A stretch of DNA of 64,000 bases, taken from assembly GCA_964563135.1 (NCBI GenBank), contig CAZLWV010000008.1:22196-86195 (forward strand), given 5' to 3'. Every line of letters begins with the position of its first letter. Position 1 is the stretch's first letter. This stretch comes from JAAYAY01 sp964563135 (GTDB lineage: Bacteria > Planctomycetota > Planctomycetia > Pirellulales > Thermoguttaceae). Both the position numbers and the translations under genes were made by a program. Positions 17,070-26,300 of the stretch are shown piece after piece. The notes under the pieces were generated by a model. It was not told the origin of the DNA, searched no databases, and saw only the letters and a list, made by a program, of their open reading frames with translations.

Positions 17070-18194
17070 CTATTTCTTCGCCACTTCTTCGCTTTCCTCG
17101 GCCGTGCGCCCGACCAGGGGGAACTCGACCGCGATCGTGGTGCCGGCGCCGACCGCCGAATCGATGCGGGCCGTTCCGCCGAACAGACGCGCACGCTGCC
17201 GGATCCCCTCCAGCCCAAAGCAGCCGCTGCCCACACCGGCCGGATCGAAACCGACACCCCAGTCCCGGATCTCCACCCGGAGGCGTCCGTCCGACTGGAT
17301 CACGCGGAGCTGGATCCTGGCGCTGCGGCTGTGGCGTTCGGCGTTGGTGAGCCCCTCCTGAACGACCCGGAAGATGGCCGTCTCCAACGGCGCAACCAGC
17401 CGGTCGAAGAACACCTCATCTTGGTAGACAATCTCCGCGTTGCCTGGTTTGCGCCGCTCGCAGACAAGATGCTCGATGGCGGCCATCAGGCCCCGTTCAT
17501 CGAGAATCAGCGGTCGCTGGCCGCTGATCAGGCGGCGAGCCTCCTGAACACTGCGCTCGATAAGACGGACCGCCTTCTCAAAACGCTCGCGCATGTGGGG
17601 ATGAACATGCCTGCTCGGCATGTCCAGAAGCATGCGAGCACCCACGAGAGATTGCACAAAACCGTCGTGGATCTCGTAGGCCACAAGCTGCCGGTCATGC
17701 TCATGCATCTCCAGCAGAAGCCGCAAGTGGCGCCGCTCTTTCTCCAGGGCCTCTTCCGCCTTCAGCCGAGCCGTCAGATCGCGCACAACGCAAAGGGCAA
17801 GCTTCTGGTCCACGAATTCCAGCAGAGACGCACGCAATTCCACCATGAAGAAAGAACCATCCTTGCGGAGATTCAGCGCCCTCAACTGGGCAATGCCCCC
17901 GGACACGACCTGGTCTGCAACCTGCTCAAAGAGATGACGATCCTGGGGATGGATGAGTTCGACCACGGCCATGCCGATCAGTTCGTCGGCGCGGTAGCCG
18001 AAAACCTCGCATGCGGCCCGGTTCGCCTCGCAGATGGCCCCCTCCGCGTCGACCAGAAGAATCGCGTCCGCGGTCGTCTCGAAGATCCGTTGGTAGAGCT
18101 CTCGGTTCGACTCTGCCACCAGCCGACGCCTCGGCTCCTGAATCGCGGCGTTCAAGTCGTCTCGTGTTTGCCGGCAATCGTCCATGGCACCCAT
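17070..18194 (-). CDS. PAS-domain sensor histidine kinase, NarX/HisKA_3 type
   Basis: The protein (about 374 aa) has a PAS domain at residues 32-145 (LLVDAEGAICEANRAACEVFG), a short coiled linker and a dimerisation/phosphoacceptor helix of the HisKA_3 type: AYEIHDGFVQSLVGARMLLD with His176 as the phosphorylation site. The HATPase domain follows with a VVQEGLTNAERHS N-box, RDWGVGFDP as G1 box and GLEGIRQRARLFGG near the end. There is no transmembrane segment, so it is a cytosolic sensor. No response regulator lies nearby, so the kinase is an orphan. ATG 18194 was chosen; ATG 18185 is equally possible, and neither has a strong ribosome binding site. Confidence 0.85.
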   Translation of the reverse strand: MGAMDDCRQTRDDLNAAIQEPRRRLVAESNRELYQRIFETTADAILLVDAEGAICEANRAACEVFGYRADELIGMAVVELIHPQDRHLFEQVADQVVSGGIAQLRALNLRKDGSFFMVELRASLLEFVDQKLALCVVRDLTARLKAEEALEKERRHLRLLLEMHEHDRQLVAYEIHDGFVQSLVGARMLLDMPSRHVHPHMRERFEKAVRLIERSVQEARRLISGQRPLILDERGLMAAIEHLVCERRKPGNAEIVYQDEVFFDRLVAPLETAIFRVVQEGLTNAERHSRSARIQLRVIQSDGRLRVEIRDWGVGFDPAGVGSGCFGLEGIRQRARLFGGTARIDSAVGAGTTIAVEFPLVGRTAEESEEVAKK

Positions 18195-18536
18195 ACTGCA
18201 AATTCTCGAATCCCCGAAAAGGGCCCAGTATAGGATAGCTGAACAAGACAAATCCACTGGCTGGATGGTCCAGGACAAAAAAAACCGCGGCCCGCCACGT
18301 GGATCTCCGCAGCATATTCCAGTTAAAGCCACAAAACCGATGCGGTTGACATCGCTTCCGATCCCAGTTATTCCTAGCAGCGTCGTCGCTTGCGCCGAAA
18401 TACCGCCAGGACAGACTTCTCGATTTCTCGCACGGTCGCCGGATGGGTCGTGAGGCTCGTCGCGAGCGGCCGTGCCATCCTGTCCTGCCATGCGGCAACT
18501 GATTCTGCGCCGGCGATAAGCCATACGAGTCGGATC
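18195..18536. other. Divergent intergenic region between histidine kinase and YbaK
   Basis: The two genes are transcribed away from each other. On the minus strand a TATACT box (18227-18232) lies about 33 bases before the kinase start and could be a -10 element, but no good -35 is at the right distance. A run of eight A (18277-18284) follows. No other signal is clear. Confidence 0.35.
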
Positions 18537-19028
18537 ATGAGCAAGTCGAAACAGAAGTACCCGATGACCGGCGCCATCCGGGCTCTGAAGGCCGCTGGGG
18601 TGGCCTTCGAAGTCATCCCCTACAAATACGAAGAGCACGGCGGAACGCGGCATTCGGCCGAACAGTTGGGGGTCGAGGAGCACTCCATGATCAAGACCCT
18701 GATCATGGAGAACGAAGCGGCGGAGCCGATGATAGTGCTCATGCACGGGGATCGCGAGGTCTCGACAAAGAACCTCGCCCGTCACCTGGCAACAAAGTCC
18801 GTCCGCCCCTGTGATCCGGAGGTGGCAAACAAACATTCGGGTTACTTCGTGGGGGGAACCAGCCCGCTGGGGACCCGCCGCAAGATGCCCGTGTATGCCG
18901 AGGCAAGCATCTTCGAACTGGCGGAGATCCACATCAACGCGGGGCACCGCGGCTTGATGCTGCGGTTGAATCCCAGGGATTTGCACAAGGCACTGGAGAT
19001 CACGCTGGTGAACGTGGCGGTTGAATAG
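18537..19028 (+). CDS. ybaK: YbaK/EbsC-type aminoacyl-tRNA deacylase (Cys-tRNA(Pro) deacylase)
   Basis: This 163-residue protein has the YbaK fold that hydrolyses mischarged Cys-tRNA(Pro) in trans of prolyl-tRNA synthetase. The family features are RHSAEQLGVEEHSMIKTLIM near 40-60, the LMHGDREVSTKNLA loop with the conserved lysine, and GYFVGGTSPLGTRRKMPVYAE toward the end. ATG 18537 was chosen because the family starts here; the open frame upstream is not protein-like. It is followed after 29 bases by the FG-GAP gene, so the two could share a transcript. Confidence 0.88.
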   Translation: MSKSKQKYPMTGAIRALKAAGVAFEVIPYKYEEHGGTRHSAEQLGVEEHSMIKTLIMENEAAEPMIVLMHGDREVSTKNLARHLATKSVRPCDPEVANKHSGYFVGGTSPLGTRRKMPVYAEASIFELAEIHINAGHRGLMLRLNPRDLHKALEITLVNVAVE

Positions 19029-19057
19029 ACTTCACTGCCCGGCATGTGAGAATCGCG

Positions 19058-20305
19058 ATGGCACACACTTTCCGGCTTTCTGTTGCTGTCTTCATGCTCT
19101 GCGCTGGGAGCGTGCTCGGTGCTGCGGAGCCTCCAGGTCCGGTGGCGTTCGAGAAGGTCGTGCTCACGGACAAATACTACTGCGACGGATTGGCCGCCGG
19201 CGACATCAATCGCGATGGCATGGTGGACGTGGCAGCCGGTCCCTTCTGGTATGCGGGGCCGCGGCTGGCCGAAGCGCACGAATTCTATCCGGCCGCGGCC
19301 CTCGACCCGGCGGCCAGCCCGAGCAACTGCATGCTCATGTACGTGCACGACTTCAATGCCGATCGCTGGCCCGACATCCTCGTCCTCGGCCGGGTCCACC
19401 TGCATGAGGCCTTCTGGTATGAGAATCCGCAGGGTGCCCCGGGGCATTGGCCGAAACACTTCGTGTTCCATCGCATCCAGGGAGAAACGCCGCCGTTTGC
19501 CGATCTGACGGGCGACGGCCGGCCGGAGTTGATCTGCCATTGGGACGGCCGGTTCGGCTGGGTGGGGCCCGACTGGACAAGACCGATCGAACCCTGGCAA
19601 TTCCATCCCGTGACCGAGACAGGCGAGTTCAACCAGTTCTATCACGGCACCGGGGTCGGCGACTTGAACGCCGACGGTCGCCCCGACCTGGTTCTGAACG
19701 ACGGCGTGTGGTTTCATCCCGGCCAGGAGGGACTGGCCAGGCCGTGGCCGCATCACGCCCGCCGGTTTGCCGGACGAGGAGGCGCCCAGATGCCCGTCTA
19801 CGACATCGACGGGGACGGCGACCGCGACATCATCACCGCCTTGGATGCCCACGGTTGGGGCCTCGCCTGGTTCGAGCAGGTCCAACGCGACGGCAAACTC
19901 GATTTCGTCGAACACAAGATCCTGGGGGACCGGACGGAGATCGACAAGTTCGGAGCGGCCTTCACCCAGCCTCACGCCCTCGACGTGGCCGATTTCGACG
20001 GCGATGGGCTCATCGACCTGGTCACAGGAAAACGCCGCTGGGCGCACGGGCCCAAGGGCGACATCGAGCCGGAGGCCGATCCGGTCCTGTACTGGTTCCG
20101 GCTGGAGCGAACCGGCAAGGGGGTAGTGTTCCACCCCTGCCTGATCGATCGCGGCAGCGGGGTGGGCGTTCAGATCGTGGCAACCGACGTCAGCGGAGAC
20201 GGCAAGCCCGATGTGCTGACGGCCTCGAAGCTGGGGACGTTCGTGTTTGTGAGCAGGCGATCGCCCGCTGGCGACAAGTCTGCCGCATGCATGCCGGCAG
20301 AGTAG
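19058..20305 (+). CDS. Secreted FG-GAP/VCBS repeat protein
   Basis: A signal peptide (residues 1-22, ending VLGAAEPP) is followed by a beta-propeller of seven repeats, each with a calcium-binding loop of the DxNxDG type: GDINRDGMVD, DFNADRWPD, DLTGDGRPE, DLNADGRPD, DIDGDGDRD, DFDGDGLID and DVSGDGKPD. Such propellers are common in exported planctomycete proteins and usually mediate binding. No catalytic domain is visible. ATG 19058 was preferred; a GTG 12 bases upstream would only lengthen the signal peptide. The ligand is unknown. Confidence 0.83.
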   Translation: MAHTFRLSVAVFMLCAGSVLGAAEPPGPVAFEKVVLTDKYYCDGLAAGDINRDGMVDVAAGPFWYAGPRLAEAHEFYPAAALDPAASPSNCMLMYVHDFNADRWPDILVLGRVHLHEAFWYENPQGAPGHWPKHFVFHRIQGETPPFADLTGDGRPELICHWDGRFGWVGPDWTRPIEPWQFHPVTETGEFNQFYHGTGVGDLNADGRPDLVLNDGVWFHPGQEGLARPWPHHARRFAGRGGAQMPVYDIDGDGDRDIITALDAHGWGLAWFEQVQRDGKLDFVEHKILGDRTEIDKFGAAFTQPHALDVADFDGDGLIDLVTGKRRWAHGPKGDIEPEADPVLYWFRLERTGKGVVFHPCLIDRGSGVGVQIVATDVSGDGKPDVLTASKLGTFVFVSRRSPAGDKSAACMPAE

Positions 20306-20492
20306 CAGCCCCCCTTTCGGCCACATGCCGCCCGGCTGCCTTTTCAAACCGCAAACCGTCTGCTATCACCAGGAAGGACCGCTCCCGCTACCCGGAAGCT
20401 CGCGGATTTCCAACGGATCACCATCAGGCTACCCGCGGGCACAGATAGCCGGAATCACCGCGGATTGCCTGGATCGGCGCAGGGAATTCTTT

Positions 20493-23102
20493 ATGGCCAT
20501 CACGTTCACCACCGGTCTGCCGGGTCTCGACAAGGTGCTCAAGGGGGTCATGCCCGGCGATAACATCGTCTGGCAGGTCGATTCGGTGGGCGACTACCGG
20601 GCCCTGGTCGCCCCCTACGCCGAGGCGGCCATCCGCACCCACCAGCGCCTCGTCTACTTCCGCTTTGCCTCTCACGAGCAGCTCGTGCCCGACGATTTCG
20701 GGGCCGAGATCCACCACCCGGACCCCAACCTGGGCTTCGAGGCCTTTGTCGGACATGTGCACCGCGTCATCGGCGAGGTGGGCGTCCACGCAATCTACGT
20801 CTTCGATTGCCTCTCGGAACTGGCCTCGGTGTGGTCGGCGGACCAGATGCTGGGGAACTTCTTTCTCCTGACCTGCCCACGGCTCTACGATTTGGAGACC
20901 GTTACCTACTTCAGCGTCCTCCGCAACCACCACGCGTCCTTCGCGGTCAATCCGATCACCAATACGACCCAGTTCCTGCTGGACGCCTTCCGCTACGAGG
21001 GCAAGATCTATATCCGGCCGATCAAGGTCCAGCATCGCTCCGTCCACTCCATGAACACCCTTCACGTCTGGGAGGGGGATGAGTTTCGCCCCATCACCAG
21101 CAGCGCCGTGATTTCCGAGGTCCTGGCATCCAGCCGCTGGCCGGGGCTGCGCGCCGACTCGCGGGTGGGGTTCTGGCGTCGCCTGTTCCACGAAGCCCAG
21201 CAAACCTGGGAGGACGCCCGTGCCGGCAGTTGCCCTCCGGAGCAGGAAAAGGAGGTCTTCGAGAGGCTCAGCCGGATGGTCCTTTCGCGTGATGAGGGCA
21301 TGCTCCGCCTGGTCCACCGCTATCTCAGCCTCGCCGACATCCTCGAGATCCACGACCGCATGGTCGGCATCGGCCTGATCGGAGGAAAAGCTCTGGGGAT
21401 GCTGCTGGCCCGGGCGATCCTCAAACACAACCGCCCGCGACTCTGGAGATTGCTGGAGCTGCACGACTCGTTCTACATCGGCTCCGACGTGTTTTACACC
21501 TTTCTGATCCGCAACAAGGTCTGGTGGATCCGCCAGCGCCATCGCGATCCCACGAACCTCCTGGAAGGGCTGGACGAAGCCCGCACGCTGATCCTCAAGG
21601 GGCAGTTCCCCGATTACACCATGGACCAGTTCCAGGCCATGCTCGATTACTTCGGAGAATCGCCCTACATCGTCCGTTCCAGCTCGCTCCTGGAAGACGC
21701 CTACGGCAACGCCTTTGCCGGCAAGTACGACAGCGTGTTCTGCGTCAACCAGGGAACCCGCGAGGAGCGGCTGGCCGCCCTCCTCGACACGGTGCGGACC
21801 GTCTATGCCAGCGCCATGAGCGAGAAAGCCCTCCGCTACCGCGTCGCCCGGGGGCTGCTCGACCGCGACGAGCAGATGGCCCTCCTGGTCATGCGGGTCT
21901 CCGGCGAACGCTATGCCGACAAGTGCCTGGCCCACGTGGCCGGGGTCGGCTTCTCGTTCAACCCCTACGTCTGGCACAAAGACATCGATCCCCACGCCGG
22001 CGTCGTCCGGCTCGTGTTCGGACTGGGCACGCGGGCCGTCGACCGCTCCGACGACGACTACACCCGGCTCGTGGCCCTCAACGCTCCCTCCCGCCGTCCC
22101 GAGGCGAACTTCGACGAGGTCTGCGAATACTCCCAGCGCCGCGTCGACTTCCTCGATTTCACCCGCAATCGGTTCACCTCCGGACACTTCCACGACCTGG
22201 TCGACGAGGTACCCGGTTTGCCGCTGGACATGGTCGCCTCCCGCGACGACTCAACCTTCCGCGAAACCGGCAAGAGCCACTATGTCCTGACCTTCGACGG
22301 CCTTCTGACGCGGACCCCGTTCGTGGACGACATGCGCGAGATGCTCCAGGCGCTTCAAGAGGCCTACGAGCACCCGGTGGATGTCGAGTTCACCGCCAAC
22401 TTTCTCCCCGACGGCAAGTACCGGATCAACCTGCTTCAGTGCCGGCCGCTCCAGGTCCAGGGCGCCAAGAGCATGACGCTCCCCACCTTCGATCCGGACA
22501 AGACGCAGCGGATCGTCGAGGCCCACGGGGCAATCATCGGGCCCAGCCGCGTCCAGCGCTTGGATCGTTTCATCTACGTCGTTCCCGGGTACTACGGCGA
22601 ACTGCCCATCAAGGATCGCTACGAAGTGGCCCGGCTTCTGGGACGGATCAATCAGGCCAGCCCCAGGCAGGGAGGCACGACGATGCTTCTGGGTCCGGGC
22701 CGCTGGGGCACGTCCAGCCCGGAACTCGGCGTGCCCGTCCATTTCTCCGAGATCAGCCAGGTCTCCGTCCTCTGCGAAATCGTCACCATGCGGGAGAGCC
22801 TCATTCCCGACGTGTCGCTGGGAACCCACTTCCTCAACGAGCTGGTGGAGATGAACATCCTCTATATCGCCCTGTTTCCCAAGCAGAAGGGCAATTATCT
22901 TCACGAGGGTTTCTTTCTGGACGCCCGGAACCGGCTCGCCGAGATCGTTCCCGGCTCGGAGCGGTGGCAGGAGATGATTCGCGTCGTCGACCCCCGGGAC
23001 GTGCTTCCCGAGGGCCGAACGGTGCTGCTGGTGGCCGACGCCGGCCGGCAGAAAGCCCAGATGATTGCCGTCTGCGATGAGGACGTTTCTTCCATCGCCT
23101 GA
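20493..23102 (+). CDS. RecA/KaiC-like domain fused to PEP-synthase-type ATP-grasp domain
   Basis: This 869-residue cytosolic protein starts at ATG 20493, 8 bases after AGGGAA. Residues 1-240 have the start of a RadA/KaiC-type ATPase (TTGLPGLDKVLKGVMPGD) and its strand order, but the Walker A position reads VDSVGDY instead of GxxGxGKT, so it should not bind ATP in the usual way. From about residue 290 (GIGLIGGKALGMLLARAIL) to about 620 lies a PEP/pyruvate-binding ATP-grasp domain like the first domain of phosphoenolpyruvate synthase, with SPYIVRSSSLLEDAYGN and AFAGKYDSVF at 390-415 as the nucleotide site. The phosphohistidine and PEP-barrel domains of true PpsA are absent. The C-terminal 230 residues include GGTTMLLGPGRWGTSSPELG. 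The substrate is unknown. Confidence 0.78.
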   Translation: MAITFTTGLPGLDKVLKGVMPGDNIVWQVDSVGDYRALVAPYAEAAIRTHQRLVYFRFASHEQLVPDDFGAEIHHPDPNLGFEAFVGHVHRVIGEVGVHAIYVFDCLSELASVWSADQMLGNFFLLTCPRLYDLETVTYFSVLRNHHASFAVNPITNTTQFLLDAFRYEGKIYIRPIKVQHRSVHSMNTLHVWEGDEFRPITSSAVISEVLASSRWPGLRADSRVGFWRRLFHEAQQTWEDARAGSCPPEQEKEVFERLSRMVLSRDEGMLRLVHRYLSLADILEIHDRMVGIGLIGGKALGMLLARAILKHNRPRLWRLLELHDSFYIGSDVFYTFLIRNKVWWIRQRHRDPTNLLEGLDEARTLILKGQFPDYTMDQFQAMLDYFGESPYIVRSSSLLEDAYGNAFAGKYDSVFCVNQGTREERLAALLDTVRTVYASAMSEKALRYRVARGLLDRDEQMALLVMRVSGERYADKCLAHVAGVGFSFNPYVWHKDIDPHAGVVRLVFGLGTRAVDRSDDDYTRLVALNAPSRRPEANFDEVCEYSQRRVDFLDFTRNRFTSGHFHDLVDEVPGLPLDMVASRDDSTFRETGKSHYVLTFDGLLTRTPFVDDMREMLQALQEAYEHPVDVEFTANFLPDGKYRINLLQCRPLQVQGAKSMTLPTFDPDKTQRIVEAHGAIIGPSRVQRLDRFIYVVPGYYGELPIKDRYEVARLLGRINQASPRQGGTTMLLGPGRWGTSSPELGVPVHFSEISQVSVLCEIVTMRESLIPDVSLGTHFLNELVEMNILYIALFPKQKGNYLHEGFFLDARNRLAEIVPGSERWQEMIRVVDPRDVLPEGRTVLLVADAGRQKAQMIAVCDEDVSSIA

Positions 23103-23199
23103 CAGCTCGCCCGATCGCCAGAAACTTGCCGAACATGACCGAAAGGGTTTGGCAAAGACCCCGCTACAGCCTACAACCCCAAGACAACGGCCAGGTTAA

Positions 23200-23340
23200 C
23201 AGAACCTGACCCTTGAACAGCTTCAAACCAAGGGGCAGTATGGATGGTGCGCCCTGCCCGACCACGTTCACGCCATCGTCTGGTTTCCGGTCCCGGGCCA
23301 GTTGAGCGTCTTCGAGCGATGTGCGCCTCTTCGGCTCACA
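23200..23340 (+). pseudogene. Remnant of a REP-associated (Y1/HUH) transposase
   Basis: Translated on the plus strand, the stretch reads EQLQTKGQYGWCALPDHVHA and on to IVWFPVPGQLSVFERC. The DHVH segment after WCALP and before IVWFP is the HUH metal site of IS200-like and REP-associated tyrosine transposases, which typically read MPDHVHxxV. The N-terminal part and the catalytic tyrosine region are missing, and a stop lies just upstream (23197), so this is a fragment. It sits at the end of the BatA-like gene on the opposite strand. Confidence 0.5.
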
Positions 23341-25405
23341 CATACACCCTCCGGTGATAAACCCACCATTCGAACAGCAGCAGCAGGAAACCTGCCAGAA
23401 GGATGTACTTCCAGAACTCCTTGCGGGCCGACTCCCAGCTCGAAGTCCGGCCTTGGACGGGTACATGGCCCACCTGGATCTGCTGCCGCACGGCGATGTC
23501 GCTTTCGGCCTTGTCGAACAGATTCACCGAGAAGTAGTCGATCGGCTTCCCGTCGCTCCGTACCTCGTAGATGCCTAGTTCCTCGGTGCCGGTGAACTTT
23601 CCCCGGCCGAGCTTGCCGACGGGCACCTTGGCCCGCTCGCCGCTCGGACTGAGCACTTCCAGGGGCCTGTCGGGCACCGGCCCTTGCAGATCCACCCGGC
23701 CACCCGCCTGGGCCGAGAGCGAATCGAGCCCCCCCTGCCCGCCGCCGAAATACTGGAGCAGGTTCAGCGTGAACACGGGGAAACTGGAACGCCCCTGCCA
23801 GTTGGTCGTCGCCCGCAACCGCTCGGCTCCGTCCTTGTCGGCGGTCTTCTCAACGAACGGAAAGGCGAGAACCAGGTCCTCGAACCCCTCTCGCGGCGCG
23901 ATTGCCATCATGGGCCCCAAATGCGAATCCATCAGGATGCTGCCTCCCGTCGGAACCTTGATCGGAGCGGCTTCCGCAATCAGCACGTTGTCCATGGCAA
24001 TCCACTGGGTGAGCGGGTGCGACGAGTCGATATCGATGATCCGCGGCCCTTCCACACGCTGTTCCGCCTGCCAGACGTCGATCCGGCGAGGCTTGCCCTC
24101 GGGCGTCTCGGCAGCCACTTCAACCGCCGTGGTCGGCAGCGCACCCAGAAAGAAGGTGTTGGCGTGCGGCATCGTCTTGGGGCGGCAGCGATCGTAGATC
24201 ACCAGGTCGTAGGCCCCCACGGCCTCGCGCTGGTGGTACTCGCTCTTCTCGTCGGCGAGCACGTCCGGCGACTGGATCGTCACGTTCGCCAGCTTCGAGG
24301 CCAGCCCCGTACTCAGCGCAAACTTGAGCGCCTCGCAGCCGGGGGTAACCAGGAGCACGTTGGCCGGGCGGTTCTTCCGCGCCACGATCCAGGCCTCGTT
24401 GTCCAACGCGAACTGATCCTTGAGTGCCGCCCCCTCGGCCGTGAAGAACTCCGCCTTGGTGATCGTCAACTTGAGCTTGCCGGTCTCGAACCCCCCCAGG
24501 TCACTGCGGACCACGGCGCTCTCGCCCGGCCCGATCTCGTACCGGCCCGCGTCGAGCCGCTGGCCGTCCACGTGAAACTCCACCTCCACCACCGCCTGTG
24601 CCTTGCTGGAATTCTCCACACGCCCGAAGGCCTGCATCTGATCGGGACGCGCCTCGTTGCGGCGCACGTTGAAGACGGCGATCCCCACGTTGGCGGCTTC
24701 GTCGGTGCCGATCGGCGTGTAGACCGGATCCAGATTTCCCAGGGGGATGGTCGTTTCCGGAAACTTGCCGTCGCTGAAGATATAGAGCGTCGCCGGCTTC
24801 GCTTCCGCCACCTGGACGTCCGTCGCGTCGTTGGCATTGCGCCCGGGGTTGGCCAGGCCGGAGGCCACCTTGATCGCCTCCGAAAGCGACGTCGACCGCG
24901 CCGTCGGCTTGATCTCGTCCACGCTCCGCAGCAGCGCCCGCCGGTTCTCGGTAAACATCTGCTCGACTTTCGGCGTGTTGGAGAAACTCACCACCATCGC
25001 CACGTCCCCCGGCTGCATGAGCTCGATCGCCTCGCGGGCCGAGCGCTTGGCGGCCTCCAGCCGCGAGCTTTCCACGTCGGTCGACTGCATGCTCGCCGAA
25101 TTGTCGATGAGGAAGATGAACCGGCTCCCCCGCAGAGTCGAGCCCTTCATCCCCGGCCGGAGAACCGCCAGCATGACCAGCAGCACCAGGAGAAGCTGCA
25201 GGAACAAGAGCAGGTTGCGCCGCAGGCGCTGCCAGATCGTGTTGACGTGGAGATCCTCGATCGACTTGTGCCACAGATACGTGCTCGGCACCTCCAGCGG
25301 GCGGCGTTTCAGCTTCAGAAAATACAGCGCGATGATCGCCGGTGGAACCGCCGCCAGGATCAGCCATTGCCACCACGAAAGCATGTTCATCAGGCTCGGC
25401 AACAT
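23336..25405 (-). CDS. BatA-like membrane protein with VWA domain
   Basis: The 689-residue protein begins with the BatA N-terminal module: a first membrane helix (WLILAAVPPAIIALYFL), RRPLEVPSTYLWHKS and a second helix (LLLFLQLLLVLLVMLAVLRP). The VWA domain follows, with MIDAS motif DNSAS at 101-105 and ARSTSL as the threonine loop. A long periplasmic part of beta structure leads to a last helix at the C-terminus (YILLAGFLLLLFEWWVYHRR). It is the last gene of the operon, and its ATG overlaps the stop of the DUF58 gene by one base (TGATG), which indicates translational coupling. BatA-type proteins work with MoxR ATPases in stress tolerance or protein assembly at the membrane. Confidence 0.87.
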   Translation of the reverse strand: MLPSLMNMLSWWQWLILAAVPPAIIALYFLKLKRRPLEVPSTYLWHKSIEDLHVNTIWQRLRRNLLLFLQLLLVLLVMLAVLRPGMKGSTLRGSRFIFLIDNSASMQSTDVESSRLEAAKRSAREAIELMQPGDVAMVVSFSNTPKVEQMFTENRRALLRSVDEIKPTARSTSLSEAIKVASGLANPGRNANDATDVQVAEAKPATLYIFSDGKFPETTIPLGNLDPVYTPIGTDEAANVGIAVFNVRRNEARPDQMQAFGRVENSSKAQAVVEVEFHVDGQRLDAGRYEIGPGESAVVRSDLGGFETGKLKLTITKAEFFTAEGAALKDQFALDNEAWIVARKNRPANVLLVTPGCEALKFALSTGLASKLANVTIQSPDVLADEKSEYHQREAVGAYDLVIYDRCRPKTMPHANTFFLGALPTTAVEVAAETPEGKPRRIDVWQAEQRVEGPRIIDIDSSHPLTQWIAMDNVLIAEAAPIKVPTGGSILMDSHLGPMMAIAPREGFEDLVLAFPFVEKTADKDGAERLRATTNWQGRSSFPVFTLNLLQYFGGGQGGLDSLSAQAGGRVDLQGPVPDRPLEVLSPSGERAKVPVGKLGRGKFTGTEELGIYEVRSDGKPIDYFSVNLFDKAESDIAVRQQIQVGHVPVQGRTSSWESARKEFWKYILLAGFLLLLFEWWVYHRRVYV

Positions 25406-26298
25406 CAGCGCACCAGTCCTCGCTCCCGCAGGTACCCGCTGATCAGTCGGTCGATCGGCACGTCGTTTCTCGCCGGAAAATACAGAATCCCCCGCCGGTT
25501 GCAGAAATCGCGGGCCTGCTCCATGAAGGCGCTCAGCGTCCGCTTGTAGCGCTTCAGCAGCGGCGCCGTGACCGTCACTTCCGCCACATCGCCGTCCTCG
25601 CAGTCGATCAGCCGCAGATCTCCCTGCAGCTCCGGCTCAAACTCCTCCACCGACAGCAGATGGATCAGGTAGATGTCGAAGTCCTGGGCCAGCAGGTAGC
25701 GCAGGGCCTGCTCGTAACCCGACTTGTCCATCAGGTCGGTGATCAGAACCAGGATCCCCTTCCCCGAGTTGCGGACGCAGAAACTCTTGGCCGCCTCGGC
25801 GAGCGAGAACTCCTCGGTGGGCTCCAGACCCTCCAGATGCTCCAGCATCCGCCACAACTGGTGACGGCCGCGGAGCGCCGGGGCCGGATGGGCGGCCGAC
25901 TGGCCCATCGACAGCACCTTGACCCGGTCCCCGCGCACCAGGCCGATGAATCCCAGCGCGGCCGCCAGCCGCTGCGCGTAGCGAAACTTGGTTGGCTCGC
26001 CGAAATTCATCGAAGGGCTCGAATCCACCAGCGCATAGAAGTGGAGGTCCTCCTCTTCCAGGAACATCTTCAGGAACAAACGGTCCAGCCGGGCGTAGGT
26101 GTTCCAGTCGATGAACCGCAGGTCGTCGCCGGGCACGTAATTGCGGAAATCGGCAAACTCCACGCTCTGCCCCTTGCGCCGGCTGCGCCGTTCGCCTTTC
26201 ATCCGCCCGCGGAAGATCTTCCGGCTCACCAGCTCCATCTGTTCGAGCTTGGCCAGCAGGTCGGGGCTCAGCAGATCGCCGTTGGTGTTCGTTGCCAT
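25405..26298 (-). CDS. DUF58 protein
   Basis: The protein (297 aa) has the DUF58 signature: HFYALVDSSPSMNFGEPTKF, preceded by DLRFIDWNTYARLDRLFLKMF and RGRMKGERRSRRKGQSVEFADF. DUF58 proteins resemble VWA domains and are encoded next to MoxR ATPases and BatA/BatB proteins. The MIDAS-like site DSSPS is present. The gene begins 2 bases after the MoxR stop and shares a base with the next gene, so it is tightly coupled in the operon. There is no membrane segment. Confidence 0.9.
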   Translation of the reverse strand: MATNTNGDLLSPDLLAKLEQMELVSRKIFRGRMKGERRSRRKGQSVEFADFRNYVPGDDLRFIDWNTYARLDRLFLKMFLEEEDLHFYALVDSSPSMNFGEPTKFRYAQRLAAALGFIGLVRGDRVKVLSMGQSAAHPAPALRGRHQLWRMLEHLEGLEPTEEFSLAEAAKSFCVRNSGKGILVLITDLMDKSGYEQALRYLLAQDFDIYLIHLLSVEEFEPELQGDLRLIDCEDGDVAEVTVTAPLLKRYKRTLSAFMEQARDFCNRRGILYFPARNDVPIDRLISGYLRERGLVR

Positions 26299-26300
26299 GT

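Noticed and set aside
18227..18232. Promoter of the histidine kinase gene at TATACT
   Set aside because: No -35 box is found at 16-19 bases. The box alone is too weak to call.
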